Assembly (NCBI GenBank): GCA_035610365.1
Contig: CM069433.1
Coordinates: forward strand, 173,554,882-173,618,881
Origin: Aquatica leii
Taxonomy: Eukaryota; Arthropoda; Insecta; Coleoptera; Lampyridae
Direction of reading: 5' to 3'
Length of the DNA stretch: 64,000 nt
Shown here piece after piece: positions 21,170 through 33,714 of the stretch. Below the pieces are notes generated by a model. That model worked only from the letters and a program-made list of their open reading frames with translations, had not been told where the DNA came from and made no database searches. Position 1 is the first letter of the stretch. Every line of letters starts with the position of its first letter. The translations under genes were made by a program, and so were the position numbers.

Positions 21170-22330
21170 GCAAATAAAATAAGCTCGCAAGACGTTGTAG
21201 AAGAGGCGAGAAGTTTGCGCTGTATTACCAAGATAAGGTAATGCTTGCCAACAAGCTATGCTTGGACGAAGAAGATATCATTTCCTACATTATTGATGGA
21301 TTTGATTTGTTACAAGCACAAGCAAAGATAAAGGAGTTCGGTTCGCTCATTAATGTACTGAGGCTAAAGAACTTTATACCAAATTATAACAGAAGTAGTA
21401 TATCAAGTGGTACTCATGGACCTCTAGCATGATTAGCTTCTGCACCTATTGTTTCAGTTACCAAGATTAAAGAGAGTTCAATGGTTGGCGTCAAACGTTT
21501 TAATTGCCATCGGGTAGGGCACTATGCTTTATCTTGCCCTCAGCCTGCACCAGCTAGTGGTTCCTGTTATAATTGTGGTGATACAACATGGTGGAGTTGA
21601 TAAGACATTATAATTAATTACATAGGAGTTATTGGTTTCCTAAAGCGCGACATCAGGTTAGGCAGTTTATAGATAATTGCGTAAAGTGCATAGTGTACTC
21701 CAGTAAAAGCAGTAAAAGGGAAGGTTTTCTGCATGTCATTCCCAAGGATGATGTTAATTTTTGGCAAAGACATCTCCTTCGCCCAATCAGTGGAATGAAA
21801 TTCTGGTCACCATTGAGTTTTGTATAAATAACTCGATGAATAAGTCAACCGGTAACACTCCTTCGCGGCTATTGTTCGGTTTGGACCAACGAGGTAATAT
21901 GAATGATGCACTTTGTGATTTTTTAATTGACTATCCCGTAGGTGATTTAGAATATCTTAGGTCCAACGCCTTAGCGCACATTGAAAGATTACAAGCCTAT
22001 AATACCCAGTATTACAATAAGTCTCATAAAAGGGTTCGAATTTATAACATAAGTGACTAGATGGTAATGGTTAATAATGTTAGCGTATCGGGTATGAACA
22101 ATAAACTCTAATCGAAATTTAAGGGTCCATACGTAATATGTAAAGTGTTAAATAATGACAAGTATTGTGTAAAAGACGTCGAAGGTTTTCAGTTAACCCA
22201 AGTTTGAGGGTGTTTTCGATGCCGCCAATTTAAAACTTTGGTCAGTCAATAACCCTTCCACGTCTTATGCCGAAACAGACGTTGATCAAATAATAATTAA
22301 TACAAATGACCTAGTAAATATTTTTTTTAT
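21170..22330 (+). pseudogene. Ty3/gypsy Gag-Pol relic with large deletions
   Basis: The 5' part encodes a Gag C-terminus (MLANKLCLDEEDIISYIIDG), then two zinc-knuckle remnants (CHRVGHYALSCP and CYNCGD). It jumps directly into the integrase zinc-binding region (YWFPKARHQVRQFIDNCVKC). The catalytic core is deleted; the tail resumes at NKSTGNTPSRLLFGLD, continues with a GPY/F motif (KFKGPYVICKVLNNDKYCVK) and ends near 22300. Protease, RT and RNase H are missing. No LTRs were identified at its edges. Confidence 0.7.
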
Positions 22331-23045
22331 TTATGTGAATGTATAAGCTTGTTAGAATCTTTTTAAAGCGGGATACATATAATTTACATATACCATTATC
22401 GATTACTTGATTACCCGAGCTTTATATAATTATTTATAATATAATTTATGGTTTAAATGAAAACTAAATTTAAAAAATTAAACAAACAAGGATGATTCAT
22501 AGTAAAATGCACTTTTACTTTATTAAGAAGAGTGCAAAGAGAGATATGAAATAGAAAGAAATTTTTCAGTTACAGGATTAGGGCGTAGGTTCCTAAGTTT
22601 ATAACTGACTGTTTTGGAAAACCAATGAAGAACGGTTAGGATTATTAAAAATCTGTATTTGGTTTGAAATGAATCAGAATGTAGGTCACAGGGAATATTC
22701 AAACAAAATGGAATTGAAGTACTGTCTTTGGGAAAAACTAAAGGACTGTTATTATAATTTTGGATATTGGAAAAATAAAAAAGCGATCATTATGGACTTG
22801 ATTAATTAAATAAGATTTTCGGTAAACGAGAAAGGAACCTTAATTCTTACACAATCAAATCGTGACTTGGAATTCTAGTTTTCGTTAAAAAGAAGCTACA
22901 ACAAGAATTACAAGTATGGTTTAATATGAGTTTTAAAAGATATCTAGCAAAATAGCCACTATTTTAATTACTAAGTAACGACTCGGAAGATGCTAGGAGT
23001 CGGTGGGCAGGTTGTGATAGAATGCGTCGTAAATTTTTTAATAGA
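22331..23045. other. No recognisable feature
   Basis: No protein homology or repeat structure seen in this AT-rich stretch before the solo LTR. Confidence 0.5.
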
Positions 23046-23049
23046 ATCT

Positions 23050-24991
23050 TGTTACATGCCAAAATTAACACAAAGTCACTGCCTGAAATGCGGTAACATA
23101 AACAGGGTTGTGCCACTAGCTCAATGGAGAAGGGGGTGAGTTATATTTATAAGTTTCGTGATTGAAGTGGATTAACTTGACGAAAACACAAAATCAAAAA
23201 AAAATAATAATGTCGAAATCAAAGGGCGCCAGGAAGGAGTAAAGCTTAATGGACTTCTGACCCTTGCCAACCACAAGTCCGCTTCTGTAGAATACACCCT
23301 AAACGGCCTTACCTTATAGGGTGTATCTCGCTAAAATCTAAAATAAACTAATAAAGTTACACACGCGGAGGCCGACGGAATTAAAAGCTCTTTACATTTA
23401 ACAATTTAACATTTATTTGAACAAAATAAAACAAAATGAATAAAGTAATAAAATAATTGAATTGAAGTTATCAAAATTAATTACACAAATCAGTAACAAA
23501 AGAACGCAAAATGAAAGTTTGAATAAATACACAGTACAGAACAAAATAATAATAGTAAAAAAAAAATATTGGTAAACATTTATTACCAAAACAAAACAAA
23601 AATTCACGGCCGTGTGCGCGTCGAAATTAATTAATTATAAAATCAAATGCACTTAAATACCTTAAAACTAATATATATAATTTGAATCGATAATTCGGTC
23701 CCGTTTAATAAATTTTAAACTTGGGATTAAAACAGTACCGTAAAATACGGTCATTAATCAGTTACATTAACGTCAACTTCGAGACACTTGTAATACTTTT
23801 TCTTAAAATTCAAAGCTTTTAACACTTAATCGCGTAAACCAAAAATTTCACATATCGATAGATGGTGCAAAATAAATACCTTGAATTATTTGTAGTCGGG
23901 CTTTTGGTTAGCGTAGGCCAGCAGACGTCCGGAACCTCGATAGGGTACCAAATCCAGAAGAATAATTTACCAACGGAAGATTTATTATTGATCCGCCCCC
24001 AAGGCGAAAGATATGAGATTGCAAAACAAACTCACGCACAAATTCACTTAACGATACATGCGATATTAATTAGGAAAAACAGTGATCTCAATGAACCGTA
24101 ATTACGAAAAGGAAAGTTTTATTTTCCGCTTAAAGAATCACTGAACCATTTTCATTTACTTCCGCGGTAACTGCTAGAAAAGGTGAATTATCACCCGCGA
24201 TAACTACATTCTGACGACTGTCAACCAACTAACTTCGGACTCTCCGCATTTACCAAAATCACATCTATATATCAACTTTTTTTCGACTACCCTTTCCACA
24301 AAGGCTGTGTTCGAAACTTCAAGAACCAAAACACTCTAATTAAGAAGTGCAATAAAGAGGCAATCAGTCCCCATTACGTCATATTCATAGCATTTGGACA
24401 CAGCATTTCGCTTATACGTGAAAATGTCAAATTGACAAAATATTATATTACAAGAATTTAAACTGCCTAATAAATTAAGATAATGACTTAATTTTTCCAC
24501 GTAATCTAAACGATTGACACAAGGAAATCACAGTACGACTGTACTTGAACAAAGAACTTTTGAACCAACTTAAAATAAACCAACGGCGGAAATATATTTA
24601 ATTACGATTATATCTCAGAAAGGAAACATAAATTACAACTGGAATTCTCAACAAACCAAGTGAAATACTTAATAAACAAAATCGCGAAATCAGATGGTTT
24701 ACGGCGTAACAAAATACAAAACTTTATCAACAATTCTAAATTGTAACTTTCAATTTAAAATTGTAAAATAACTTCTTAAACTCAATCTAAAATTACATTA
24801 AAACAAATTCAGAATACTGTGTTCATTACCAAAGATTACTCAAACAACCAATCGATTTTAAACGATGGTTACACCTAGTTAACAAATCGAAATAAATGTA
24901 AAAAAAAAAGAAAACGCAAATTCAGCCAGCTGTATCTATTTATGGGGTCTGTCATAAAAGAAAACTGCCGAATTTCAAACGCAGGTCACAA
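23050..24991 (+). mobile_element. Solo LTR, 1942 bp, ATCT target duplication
   Basis: Starts TGTTACATGCC and ends CGCAGGTCACA. ATCT flanks both ends (23046-23049 and 24992-24995). It is homologous end to end with the LTR at 50143-52056: same first 90 bases, GGGCGCCAG near +175, same last ~60 bases. Open frames inside (such as 23862-24101) are not shared and look spurious. Confidence 0.85.
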
Positions 24992-25144
24992 TCTGTGAAA
25001 AGCAGACACAAATTAAGAAGTTGATGTTGAACGGTTTTACCCACGCATACCTCGAATTAAACCAAAAAAGTTTTGTAAAGGATCTTGGTTCAAACGTATT
25101 GTGAAAGCCACGAGGCTTGCACAATTGAAATCGTAATTAGAAAT

Positions 25145-25690
25145 CTATTAATGTAGGGTGGAACTCTTTGTCATTCTTCACCGATATAAAACTTTATTGA
25201 TCCTAATTTCATTTTTGTTTTTGCCCAGAACTCGTGATGAATTGAGTTTTGTTGTATTTTGCAACCTAATGGAGATGATGAATTGGCTGAGGAATTAAGA
25301 CTATCGACAAAATTGTTCATGAAACTAATAAATTCCTCGGTAGCCACATACTGCTTCTGTCCTTCACGCTGAGTCCGATCTGCAAATCTCATTAGGACAG
25401 CCACAGAACCACTAAAAACATGTGTAGCAAATTTAACCTTCATTTTCTGTTTACCTTCCGGTAAAATATGCAAGCATGTAATCTTAGATATTTTACCAGC
25501 AGGGTCAGCACATTGGCTTTCCTGTCACACTTGTTTTAAGTGGTCTCATTTTGCAATCCCACTTGAGATTTTAATATCCTTGGTTAAGAAATTATTTGGA
25601 ACACATTTAGTTAGATGTGGAACACCAAATAAATGTATAATTTTATGACCAAGGACATTGTAGATGCTGTTACACTCTAAAACGATGGTT
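25145..25690 (-). pseudogene. THAP/P-element-like transposase, central part
   Basis: The minus strand reads VLECNSIYNVLGHKIIHLFG, VPHLTKCVPNNFLTKDIKIS, then after a stop KISKITCLHILPEGKQKMKV, FATHVFSGSVAVLMRF and ATEEFISFMNNFVDSLNSS. This is the order of the P-element/THAP9-type transposase (PHL.K..RN, KM.VKLA.QV.S.SVA, TA.FI...N..FDSLNS). The preceding part of the same gene ends GRNDCIV near 27625, so an LTR insertion (about 25690-27608) splits it. Confidence 0.75.
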
Positions 25691-27608
25691 TAGAGAAGGT
25701 AACAATGGGATGGTGGTTTGCCAGCTAACTTAGTCGAGAAGGGGCGGGTCGAATTATTTGTCTCTCACTTACCTTTTTGCCGAGTTTACTTAAATCAGGA
25801 AGAGTTGTTAAGGGCGCCACCGAATTTTTAGTCACTGTGAAATGTTCGCCAAAACCGGAAATTCGAACACTCCGTAGATGAAAACAGGCGATTTAGAGAA
25901 AGTCAAATATGAGATAATAATTCGTATATTAAAATTTAAAGCAAGTAAAATGGTTAATAAAATCATTCAAATCAATCTTAAATTTAAAAGTCGCACAGGG
26001 AATCAGCCGCAGAGCGCTTGGTCATACGTACGACTCGCCGCAAACGATAAATGCCGCTACTCGAGAACTACCTTAACTTAATTCACAACTAAAGCATGCA
26101 TACAACAAAACATCAAACGAAATAATAAATCAAGACTGCGAACCGAGTCAGAGGGGTCTAAAGTTTGATAATCAAGACATAATTGAATTCTAAGACTCTA
26201 TTCTGATCGATTCGCCCGTCTTGACTTTAATCAACAATTTAAATCAACCAAAAACAAAGTCAAATAGAAGTACGCGTCGAAAATAACGGGTGTCCGTGAT
26301 GTTCCTCTAACGATCGAATTGGAGGCAAGTTCTTCGGGTGAAGAGGGGATAAGTTGTTAAAGGTACTTACAGGTATGCCTGCGGTTCGACAGCTACTAAT
26401 CCTTAGTTTAAAACAAAAACTCAACACTTTATTGTCAGAATCGATTCACTTAACTCCGTCAAAGACGTTACACGCGTACAGCATCGGTAAAACGCGTCGA
26501 TACAGTACCATTAGCCGGGAAAACTTTATAAAGTCCGCAGTAGCGACTATTTTCTCAATTGGGAGAACAACCGGCAACTTTCCCGGAACTAATTATTACA
26601 ATCGTCAATTCTTTAGATGTTCCGCTTGTTCGTTCAATTACCCACACTTTAACATTCTTCGTTTACCGAACTTTTCACCTCAAGGTCTTATTCTTGCCTC
26701 AATCGTTTGATTTTAACCAATTTTCGTAGTTCACCTTTATTTAATTAAACACACACAAGTGCGGTTCTAATTTGCCACTTGAATTAGAATGTTTAAGTAA
26801 CGTAATGTTCATCACCTGTATTTATAATGCGTCGCCGAAAACTCGGTGTTAATTACCCGCATAAAACACTTGACTTCTTGAACCGAACTTAAATCAACTA
26901 TTTGTTTTACAAATTTCAATTATACAAAATTTCTGATTGGATTCGAAATTATATTAATTGACCTTTTTTTTCGAGGGCCAAAAAGGAACTTAACTTTTCT
27001 CTGGAAAGAATGAAGCTTAAATAGCCCCTTCTCAAAAACAAAATCTCCAATCAAAAACCTTACATTAATTACATCATACTTTAAGACAAAGAACTTAACA
27101 TAATTTAGGTACGTGACAATTCTTATCCGAATCTTCCCACGCAACAGCTAAATCAGCACTTGCTTCTGATTATGAAATATAACAAGAATGATAGCTCAGC
27201 AAATCCATGGGAACAGAGTAATAAACGCGTTCAGAAACATAAATCTTACTCTAATCTAAACTTAAAATATACAAAGAGACATCTGAACAAAGAATAATTC
27301 TAAGTAAAATAATTTTTAACATGAACCAAATCTCAAGTTTCAAAAATTTAATGGGTTTAAGGCACGTACACAGACATCCGTCGCCAAAAGATATTCAATT
27401 ACCAGATAATAAATAATTTTAAATGAATGTCAATAAATACAATGGAAACTTTTAAAATGTTATTAAGAAATACGCAATTCGAAAATACAAAGAAGTTTAA
27501 TGAACGATGGAAATGCTAAACACACCCGTAATTACAACATAATAATAAAAAAAAATAAATGGATAAAAATTCTCAGCCCCCAAAAACCACCGGGACGGTG
27601 ACAATGCA
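25690..27608 (+). mobile_element. LTR-type insertion splitting the P-like transposase
   Basis: It interrupts the transposase between GRNDCI and VLECNS, so its limits are set by the two coding edges. It carries GGGGCGGGTCG and, at about +125, AAGGGCGCCA as in the other solo LTRs, and ends GGTGACA. About 1.9 kb, the same size as its relatives. A target duplication of GCAT/CCAT (minus strand) is possible with one mismatch. Confidence 0.6.
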
Positions 27609-27624
27609 ATCATTTCTGCCACTC

Positions 27625-28620
27625 TTATCTGCAAGACTGTTAATGGCAGGATGGTTACTAGGGCCCATGTATTAACTTGCCTGGTGCATGTTTTTAGTTG
27701 AACAATATTCGCGCATTTGGCAGAATAGTAAAAGGCAACAGAAACTTTTCTGTAAACCGCGAATCATGAAAACCAAAACATGATCAGCAATTCGTACTCC
27801 TCTTTCATCAGCCAATTCCTCAAATCCATCTAGGGCCAAGCTGACATTACCAAGATGAATATTAGGATCAATAGACTTTTCATCCCAAGCTAAAACTACA
27901 AATCGTTTCATCTGTTTTAATGAATTACTAACCTTATTTAAATAATCAAAATATTTACTGTTTATACCGGGTACCAATTTCAGATTGCGTTGTAGTTTTC
28001 GAATGGTACTTAAGGAAGGAATTGTACAAAAAAGAGTTTAAAGGAAACGGAAGCATTTAAGACTTTTACGGTAAATATAGAAAAACCGGCATTTTTCTCG
28101 AAAGGAATATCTATGACCAGTAGGAAATTTCGAAATGAAATTTTTAAGTTGGGAAAAAGGGAAGATCTATAAGGCTGGTGATAAATTGGAAAAATCTTGC
28201 ACTCCACGCTGTTTATTTATTTATTTTTTGCTTTTTAATAATATTTGTTGAATGTTATTAATTACCCTTTTTTGCTTTCGAATAATTTTTCTCAAATTTT
28301 TATTATCTTCATAATCAATATCGCTTTCTTTGTTGACTTTCTTCACATGCACCTATTAACAATAAATGCTTATGTGTATATTATAAAAATTAATCGTACC
28401 ACTAGGATTTGCATTAAGACATAATTTCGTCCTCTCAATGGTTTTAAATGGACTGGCTGGAAAATGAGCAGCGCAAACATAATAATGTTTTAGGAAAATA
28501 AATGGTTTATTCTTTAAATCATCCCGCTGCACCATTTCCAGCTATAGATCTCTGCGATCCTTATCTACGGGAAAACTAAACAACTTCTGAAGAGAGAGTA
28601 CAAAGTTTGGGAACAAAGGT
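27625..28620 (-). pseudogene. THAP-domain P-element-like transposase, N-terminal half
   Basis: In minus-strand order: FSFPVDKDRRDL, LEMVQRDDLKNKP, HYYVCAAHFPASPFK (second half of a THAP zinc finger with the C..H pair and the AVPT-like end). A lysine-rich coiled-coil stretch (28250-28340) follows, then LSTIRKLQRNLKLVPGINSK, KRFVVLAWDEKSIDPNIHLG, RIADHVLVFMIRGLQKSF and finally GPSNHPAINSLADKSGRNDC near 27640. WDEKSI carries the first catalytic Asp of the RNase H-like fold. Frames shift several times. The gene resumes at 25690 on the same strand. Confidence 0.75.
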
Positions 28621-29130
28621 TTGTTACAAAGGTCACGGGCAAACAATGAAAACTTATATTGAATTTGAATACTTACTTGACTGTTTTTTTTTTTTGAATA
28701 CTTATCTGCTGAAGAAACTGCTCGATATCCTGTACCTATGCAAATCCTTCAAGTCATGCATTCTGAGTTTTATTTCTTCATTAGGATGTGTCAGTATCTC
28801 TGCTATTGACTTTTGTACTGTCTGTCAGAGTAGTTCCTCAATGGTGAGTACCTGCAGATCCAAATGCAGTTGGTTGTTTTGCATAAACCACAGTGCATTA
28901 GCAACAAGTCCTAATGCCTTGTTTTGTTCGCTGAACTGGTGTAGATAATAGTGGCCGTATCGCAGTCTTTAGGCTAGCAGCTTGTTATCCATGATGTCCT
29001 TTCCCGTAATCGACAACAGCTAGAGTGTGATTGCTGATGCTCTTGCTGCAACGTTGTGGAGATGCTTTGTCCACAGTAGGCACTTATCCAGAACAAGGCC
29101 TAGATACTTTGCTTTGTCTTTAATTAAATA
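28621..29130 (-). pseudogene. Non-LTR retrotransposon RT fragment
   Basis: The minus strand gives KAKYLGLVLDKCLLWTKHLH then NVAARASAITLAVVD, the YLG..LD..L.W..H block that follows the palm in non-LTR reverse transcriptases. Later codons fit weakly. It abuts the THAP transposase start. Short and stop-ridden. Confidence 0.5.
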
Positions 29131-29734
29131 CTATACTTTATCAGTTTTATTTAAGTACCATTTTGTTGAAGTTATGATGTTTTTATGACGTTCTGGGGTT
29201 TCTAGATGTTGAGATTAAATACAATTTCTTAACTAGATTTATTTTACAGACTACACAATGTAAATGTAACGTACAAACAACCTGATCTTTACATGGCGTG
29301 CGAAGTAACAAGACAAACTTTCACTTCCTTTGTTGCGTGCTTTATATACACATTGGCGCTACCGCATGCGCACCTAAATATCGCTGCCAACTGTAGACGA
29401 GGTTTGTTTAGTCGCTACAACGTAATTTTATTACTTACTGTTTTAGTGACAATTTTAGCGATTTTACTAAAAGAATCAATACATTTAGTTTCTAACCATA
29501 AACGTTAAATAGTTCATATTAGCACCCAATAGAAAATTTATATGAAGTAAATACCTCCTGGCCAAGTCTAACTTTGTTAGATAAATTAAGGAATTGCTCG
29601 GTTAACACTTACAAAACCAATTCCTGATTATTACTTTTGCTTTGATTTCGTCAAATGTTACACTTAGTCACTTCGGAATAATACTTAATAATGATAATAA
29701 TTAATAATTAATAATACTTCGGAAAGTATTAAAA
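29131..29734. other. No recognisable gene
   Basis: Contains a TAATAATTAATAATTAATAAT low-complexity patch near 29690-29715; otherwise nothing seen. Confidence 0.45.
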
Positions 29735-30316
29735 AATTTTTTTGTGCTTCCGTCCGTTTTGACGTATTTTACAGGCATCATAATCGGCCGGAAATTTTAC
29801 TTTTCCGGCCTAGGCCGGTAAAGTGTAGTAGAATTTTAAACTAAAAGTTGGCACTAGTAATCATTAATTAAATAAACATCATCTGTCAATATGTCAAATT
29901 TATTAACATACACCATTATCTGTGTTATTGTTTAGAGTAGCACTAACAAAAATTGTTTTAAACAAATTTAACAAATTTGCTTATATCTTACAATTGCTAA
30001 AAACAACAAAAGTTTTATTTTCATATAAGTGAAATTGTAATATTATTATGTAATTGTCAAATTAATTTAAAAAACAATTGTATTTTGTCATTACAGGTTT
30101 CAGTTTTATCAACATATTTTATTAAAAATCAATACTTAAATAACTACTTTTAATTAATTTATACTATAAAAATCAGCACAAAAAATGTTGTGTATCACAC
30201 GTCCTAAAAGTATTTTGCGAGTATTCGCTTTTTGTAGGCCTCGGCTTCACCTCGGCCTACAAATAAGCTCATACTCGCAAAATAGCACTTTCTGGACTAG
30301 TGATACAAATAACTAT
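29735..30316 (+). mobile_element. Hairpin-ended element, copy 2 (uninterrupted)
   Basis: Begins TTTGTGCTTCCGTCCG with a CGGCCGGAAA/TTTCCGGCC hairpin at 29784-29815. It runs through a conserved AT-rich body (ACATACACCATTATCTGTGT) and ends in the long hairpin. It aligns along its whole length with copy 1. Non-coding. The two-hairpin layout resembles no TIR family I know; a Helitron-like or foldback origin is possible. Confidence 0.7.
30192..30306. repeat. Terminal long hairpin of hairpin element copy 2
   Basis: Same nested stem as 20409-20522: GTATCAC/GTGATAC, ATTTTGCGAGTAT/ATACTCGCAAAAT and TTGTAGGCC/GGCCTACAA. Compensating differences between copies were not systematically counted. Confidence 0.75.
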
Positions 30317-31456
30317 TGTTTTTGCTTATTGCCGTTTTTTGCATTTTTATTTAATTAAAAATGTTAATACTACATAATTAATTTATTTGATTAAGTATTT
30401 AAATTAGTTCTACGCTAAACACTGTGTATAAAATTGGCCGCACAAGTTTTTCTAAAACTTCAAGTTTTGTATTCGAATTAAATAGTATCATTATACATGC
30501 TACAAACGTATCGTGTGGTTTATATTTTTTTATAAAATTTGTATTGTAGATTTTTTTTTAATTTTAACACAATATGTACTGATCCTTCGACATTTATAGG
30601 TCAGCAACCACTTTAATTATTGAACGCCGACAACGACGTCATTAACTTGACGGCGAATTGCGTACAAACAAAATATTTTTTTGTAATTAGTAAAAGAGAT
30701 TTTAAACGCAAATTTTTGTATTCTATAACAAAGTAGTATTGGTAGGGTTTACGGTTTTGCATTAAAGAATACATTTATTTAAATCTAAAAAGTATTATTT
30801 TATAAATCGTTGAACAAAATTTTACAGTCAAATAGCTACAATTTGGTTATGAAGTTATATGTCCTTAAGTTACATCATCAAAGAGAATTAGTAGCGCGTA
30901 TAATTCAACTTTATTAAAGAATCCTTTGTTATATTTCATTTTAGTTTAATTGGCAATTTCCAACATTATTGTTAAGTTACTATTTTTAATAGCTGGAAAT
31001 AGTTTCTAAAGTTTCTAAACTTAAACTATCATTATCAAATATTAATTTTTGCACATAAAATGTATGTGGGTAATATCAACATTGTTAGTTAAACTCAGTA
31101 ATATTATCTTATGTGATAAACTTGTAATGTAAAAAGTTTTGTTCATTAAAGTAGAACAACTATTTTTTAGAATACTAGTTTTGTTACATTTGAAGAACTT
31201 TGAGCAATTACACCAATGTAAAGCAAACACCTATACAGGGTGTCTCACAACAAGCGCCGTCTATTGAAAGTACTCGACATGCCAATTATACCAGAAGTGG
31301 ACTATAACTATCTTATTCTAAATAGAACTCTGTATATTGCACATTTTGGTCTTACAAAACATTCTGAACAACTTTAATTACAATTTTTCAATAAACTCTG
31401 ACAGTTCCATCCTCTAACGTAGTTATCGATAGTGTCCAAACGGCAACGTATTTGCA
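30317..31456. other. No recognisable gene
   Basis: TACAGGGTGTCTCACAACAA near 31235 resembles a recurrent insect repeat terminus, but its partner was not found. Otherwise nothing supported. Confidence 0.45.
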
Positions 31457-31850
31457 ATTGACCATATTCAAGCGTTTTTTTGGACTTCAGGTATAACATT
31501 TTTGGGTTGGTAAAACTGATGAATTTTAAATCGCCCTCAAAAAATAAAAACTTTTATTGGTTGTCAACAACGACCTCTCTGATTGATGGGTCATAATGAA
31601 TTCCAGTGATTTGTCAAAACGGGTTGGTAGCAAATATGGACAAAAAGATTTGGTTGTTATCATGAGGTTATTGTTGCTACCAACACGATTTGACAAATCA
31701 CTGGAATTCATTATGACCCATCAATCAGAGAGGTCGTTGTTGACAACCAATAAAAGTTTTTATTTTTTGAGGGCGATTTAAAATTCATCAGTTTTACCAA
31801 CCCAAAAATGTTAAACCTGAAGTCCAAAAAAACGCTTGAATATGGTCAAT
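31457..31850. repeat. Near-perfect long inverted repeat, 177-bp arms, 40-bp spacer
   Basis: Arms 31457-31633 and 31674-31850 are reverse complements with three mismatches and no gaps, so the two strands even show mirror-image short reading frames (MNSSDLS...). Transcription from either strand would give a ~394-nt hairpin RNA. The arms match nothing else in the window. It could be a hairpin-RNA (endo-siRNA) precursor, a foldback element or a recent inverted duplication. Confidence 0.9.
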
Positions 31851-32310
31851 AAGACTTTGCAAAAGTGTAAACAAAGCTTAGTTTTAAATACGTAAAAATT
31901 TTGTTGCACTATCACTTTTATATTTAAATCTTGCCACATTTTTTTCAGTTACCATGTTCCTTAATACCTCCAAAGACTTTTCTTAGAATTCTTTCCTCCT
32001 TTCTAGAGGTTTTATAATATCCATTGTTAAAGTCTATGTTTCACTTTTAAATAAAACTACCGACCGTACCATTGTTTTACGTAGTTTGATCTTTAAGTTT
32101 CTAATAAGGTTTTCATCTGAAACGAACGCACCTGCACACTTGCATCACAGCCGTGAAGATAGATGTGGCAACACCGCATCATCTGTTCCAAGTGGTCTGA
32201 CAACAAATTATTCAAATACAATAAGTTTGGTGTCAAAAAAACATGTTTAAAAAAACAAACAAATAATTAATAAAACAAAAGTTTAATATATTCTATTATA
32301 AATATGGCAC
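31851..32310. other. No recognisable feature
   Basis: Only short frames between the hairpin and the P-like relic. Confidence 0.45.
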
Positions 32311-32319
32311 AAAAAGTTC

Positions 32320-33640
32320 GTATTAAAATTAACAATGCAAATTCAAATAGTCTAAGACATAATCGGCAAGTTTGCAAAAGATTAGATGCATTGCAACAAA
32401 AATTACAATGATTTTCTTCCTAATTAAATGTATTCAATTTTTGTAGTTTGATACTATTTTTTGCTTGATTAACGTTCTTCCTGTTACTTTGTATACTTTC
32501 GGTCATTTCAATACTTTTATTTTTTGTGTAACTTTTTGGAAACTTGTCCACATGTACAAACTTGCTCAAAATCATTATAATAAAAGTCATCTTTAATACT
32601 TTCGATTGTTAAAATACATAAAATATGTTTTTGTTGGCTTACTCTTAAAAATTCATGTTCCATTTCTTTATGATTTAAAATATATTCCAGTAATGAACAC
32701 ATGTGAACAAATATAAAATTTATAAATTCAGTACCAATCGATAGCCCACCTCGCTGTAAATTATCAAAACATTCATTTCTCACACAACTGCCTTTTGTGT
32801 CTCTCACAAGATAAATGCACATCAACAGCAACAGGTCAATCTTTTAGCAACGTTATGATCAACATATGTGCACACATAAATTTTAACAGATTTATCTATT
32901 TGAACTTTTGCTAAATAATCAGTTTGTAATATACATAAAAAAAGTAAGTGTAGATTCAGGACAATTAATGGTTTCCTCTAACTTTGCCTCAGTAACTGAA
33001 AATTGCAACTATAATTCGGTAAGAGAGAAGGAGTTGGTACTGAATTTTTTATAAACATGGTTGGTTCTTATTCTTTCTCAGCTCTTATTAAATTATCAAA
33101 GGATACATTATAATTACAGCTTCCTAAGACACGGTACATACCAAATCTTTTTCTAAATCATCTGTTGTAAATTTACCTGGCAAAAAATATTTGATAACAT
33201 ATGTACCAAATGAATAGTCAACTAGATCAAACAAAATTGAAGCATTGTGACGTATAGCATTAAATATGTCTGTAGAGAGGTGTCCATTGTTATTTTTCAA
33301 ACTTTTTCATTTATCAAACCAATTTACAAATTTTATTAAAAAAATTATCTGTAGTTTAAAATCAGGCTGTAAAGGTGAGCACCGTTCATTTCGTTTAATT
33401 ATACTTTTAGAACAACCTTTGTTGTTTACTACATCCCACCATGTTCTTATAATCTCAAAAAATTCAGCAGTGTCTCGATATTTTGAGTTGCTGTTTAAAA
33501 ATGAAATAGTTGATTGGTGGAATATATTGTCAGCTAAATTAACTTTTTGTCGCTCTAAAACTGAAAGGTAAACAGATTTATAGTTTAATTTAAATGCACA
33601 CATCTCTAATGTCTGGAAGTTTGGCATATCTTACAATTTG
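32320..33640 (-). pseudogene. P-element-like transposase, C-terminal half (second copy)
   Basis: The frame at 33307-33627 contains MCAFKLNYKSVYLSVLERQK, NIFHQSTISFLNSNSKYRDT and AEFFEIIRTWWDVVNNKG. Downstream on the same strand come SLKNNNGHLSTDIFNAIRHN, DYSFGTYVIKYFLPGKFTTD, then DLE, FGMYR and LGSCNYNVSFDNL. These follow the P-element/THAP9 C-terminal order (YVLTGKFQTDPLE.RFG.YR...NY.VS). The last frame (32517-32831) has a cysteine-containing tail. Several frameshifts. The N-terminal half was probably lost to the Tc1 relic to its right. Confidence 0.7.
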
Positions 33641-33714
33641 TCCCTCAAAGTCATAATAAACAAATGTCTGATTTAAGTTTTTTAAATTCATCCAATTTTT
33701 TTAAATATGTTTGA

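Noticed and set aside
23220..23235. GGGCGCCA read as a tRNA-Lys primer-binding site of a minus-strand element
   Set aside because: The TGTTACA...TTACA limits with exact 4-bp duplications place the box inside the LTR, so it is not acting as a primer site in these copies.
23862..24101. 79-codon frame in the solo LTR
   Set aside because: Not preserved in the related LTR at 50143-52056.
26354..26710. 118-codon plus-strand frame inside an LTR-type insertion
   Set aside because: LTR sequence; no homologous frame in the related LTRs, no recognised domain.
31526..31781. Two overlapping 61-codon frames on opposite strands with the same product
   Set aside because: They are the two arms of the perfect inverted repeat read on either strand, not genes.
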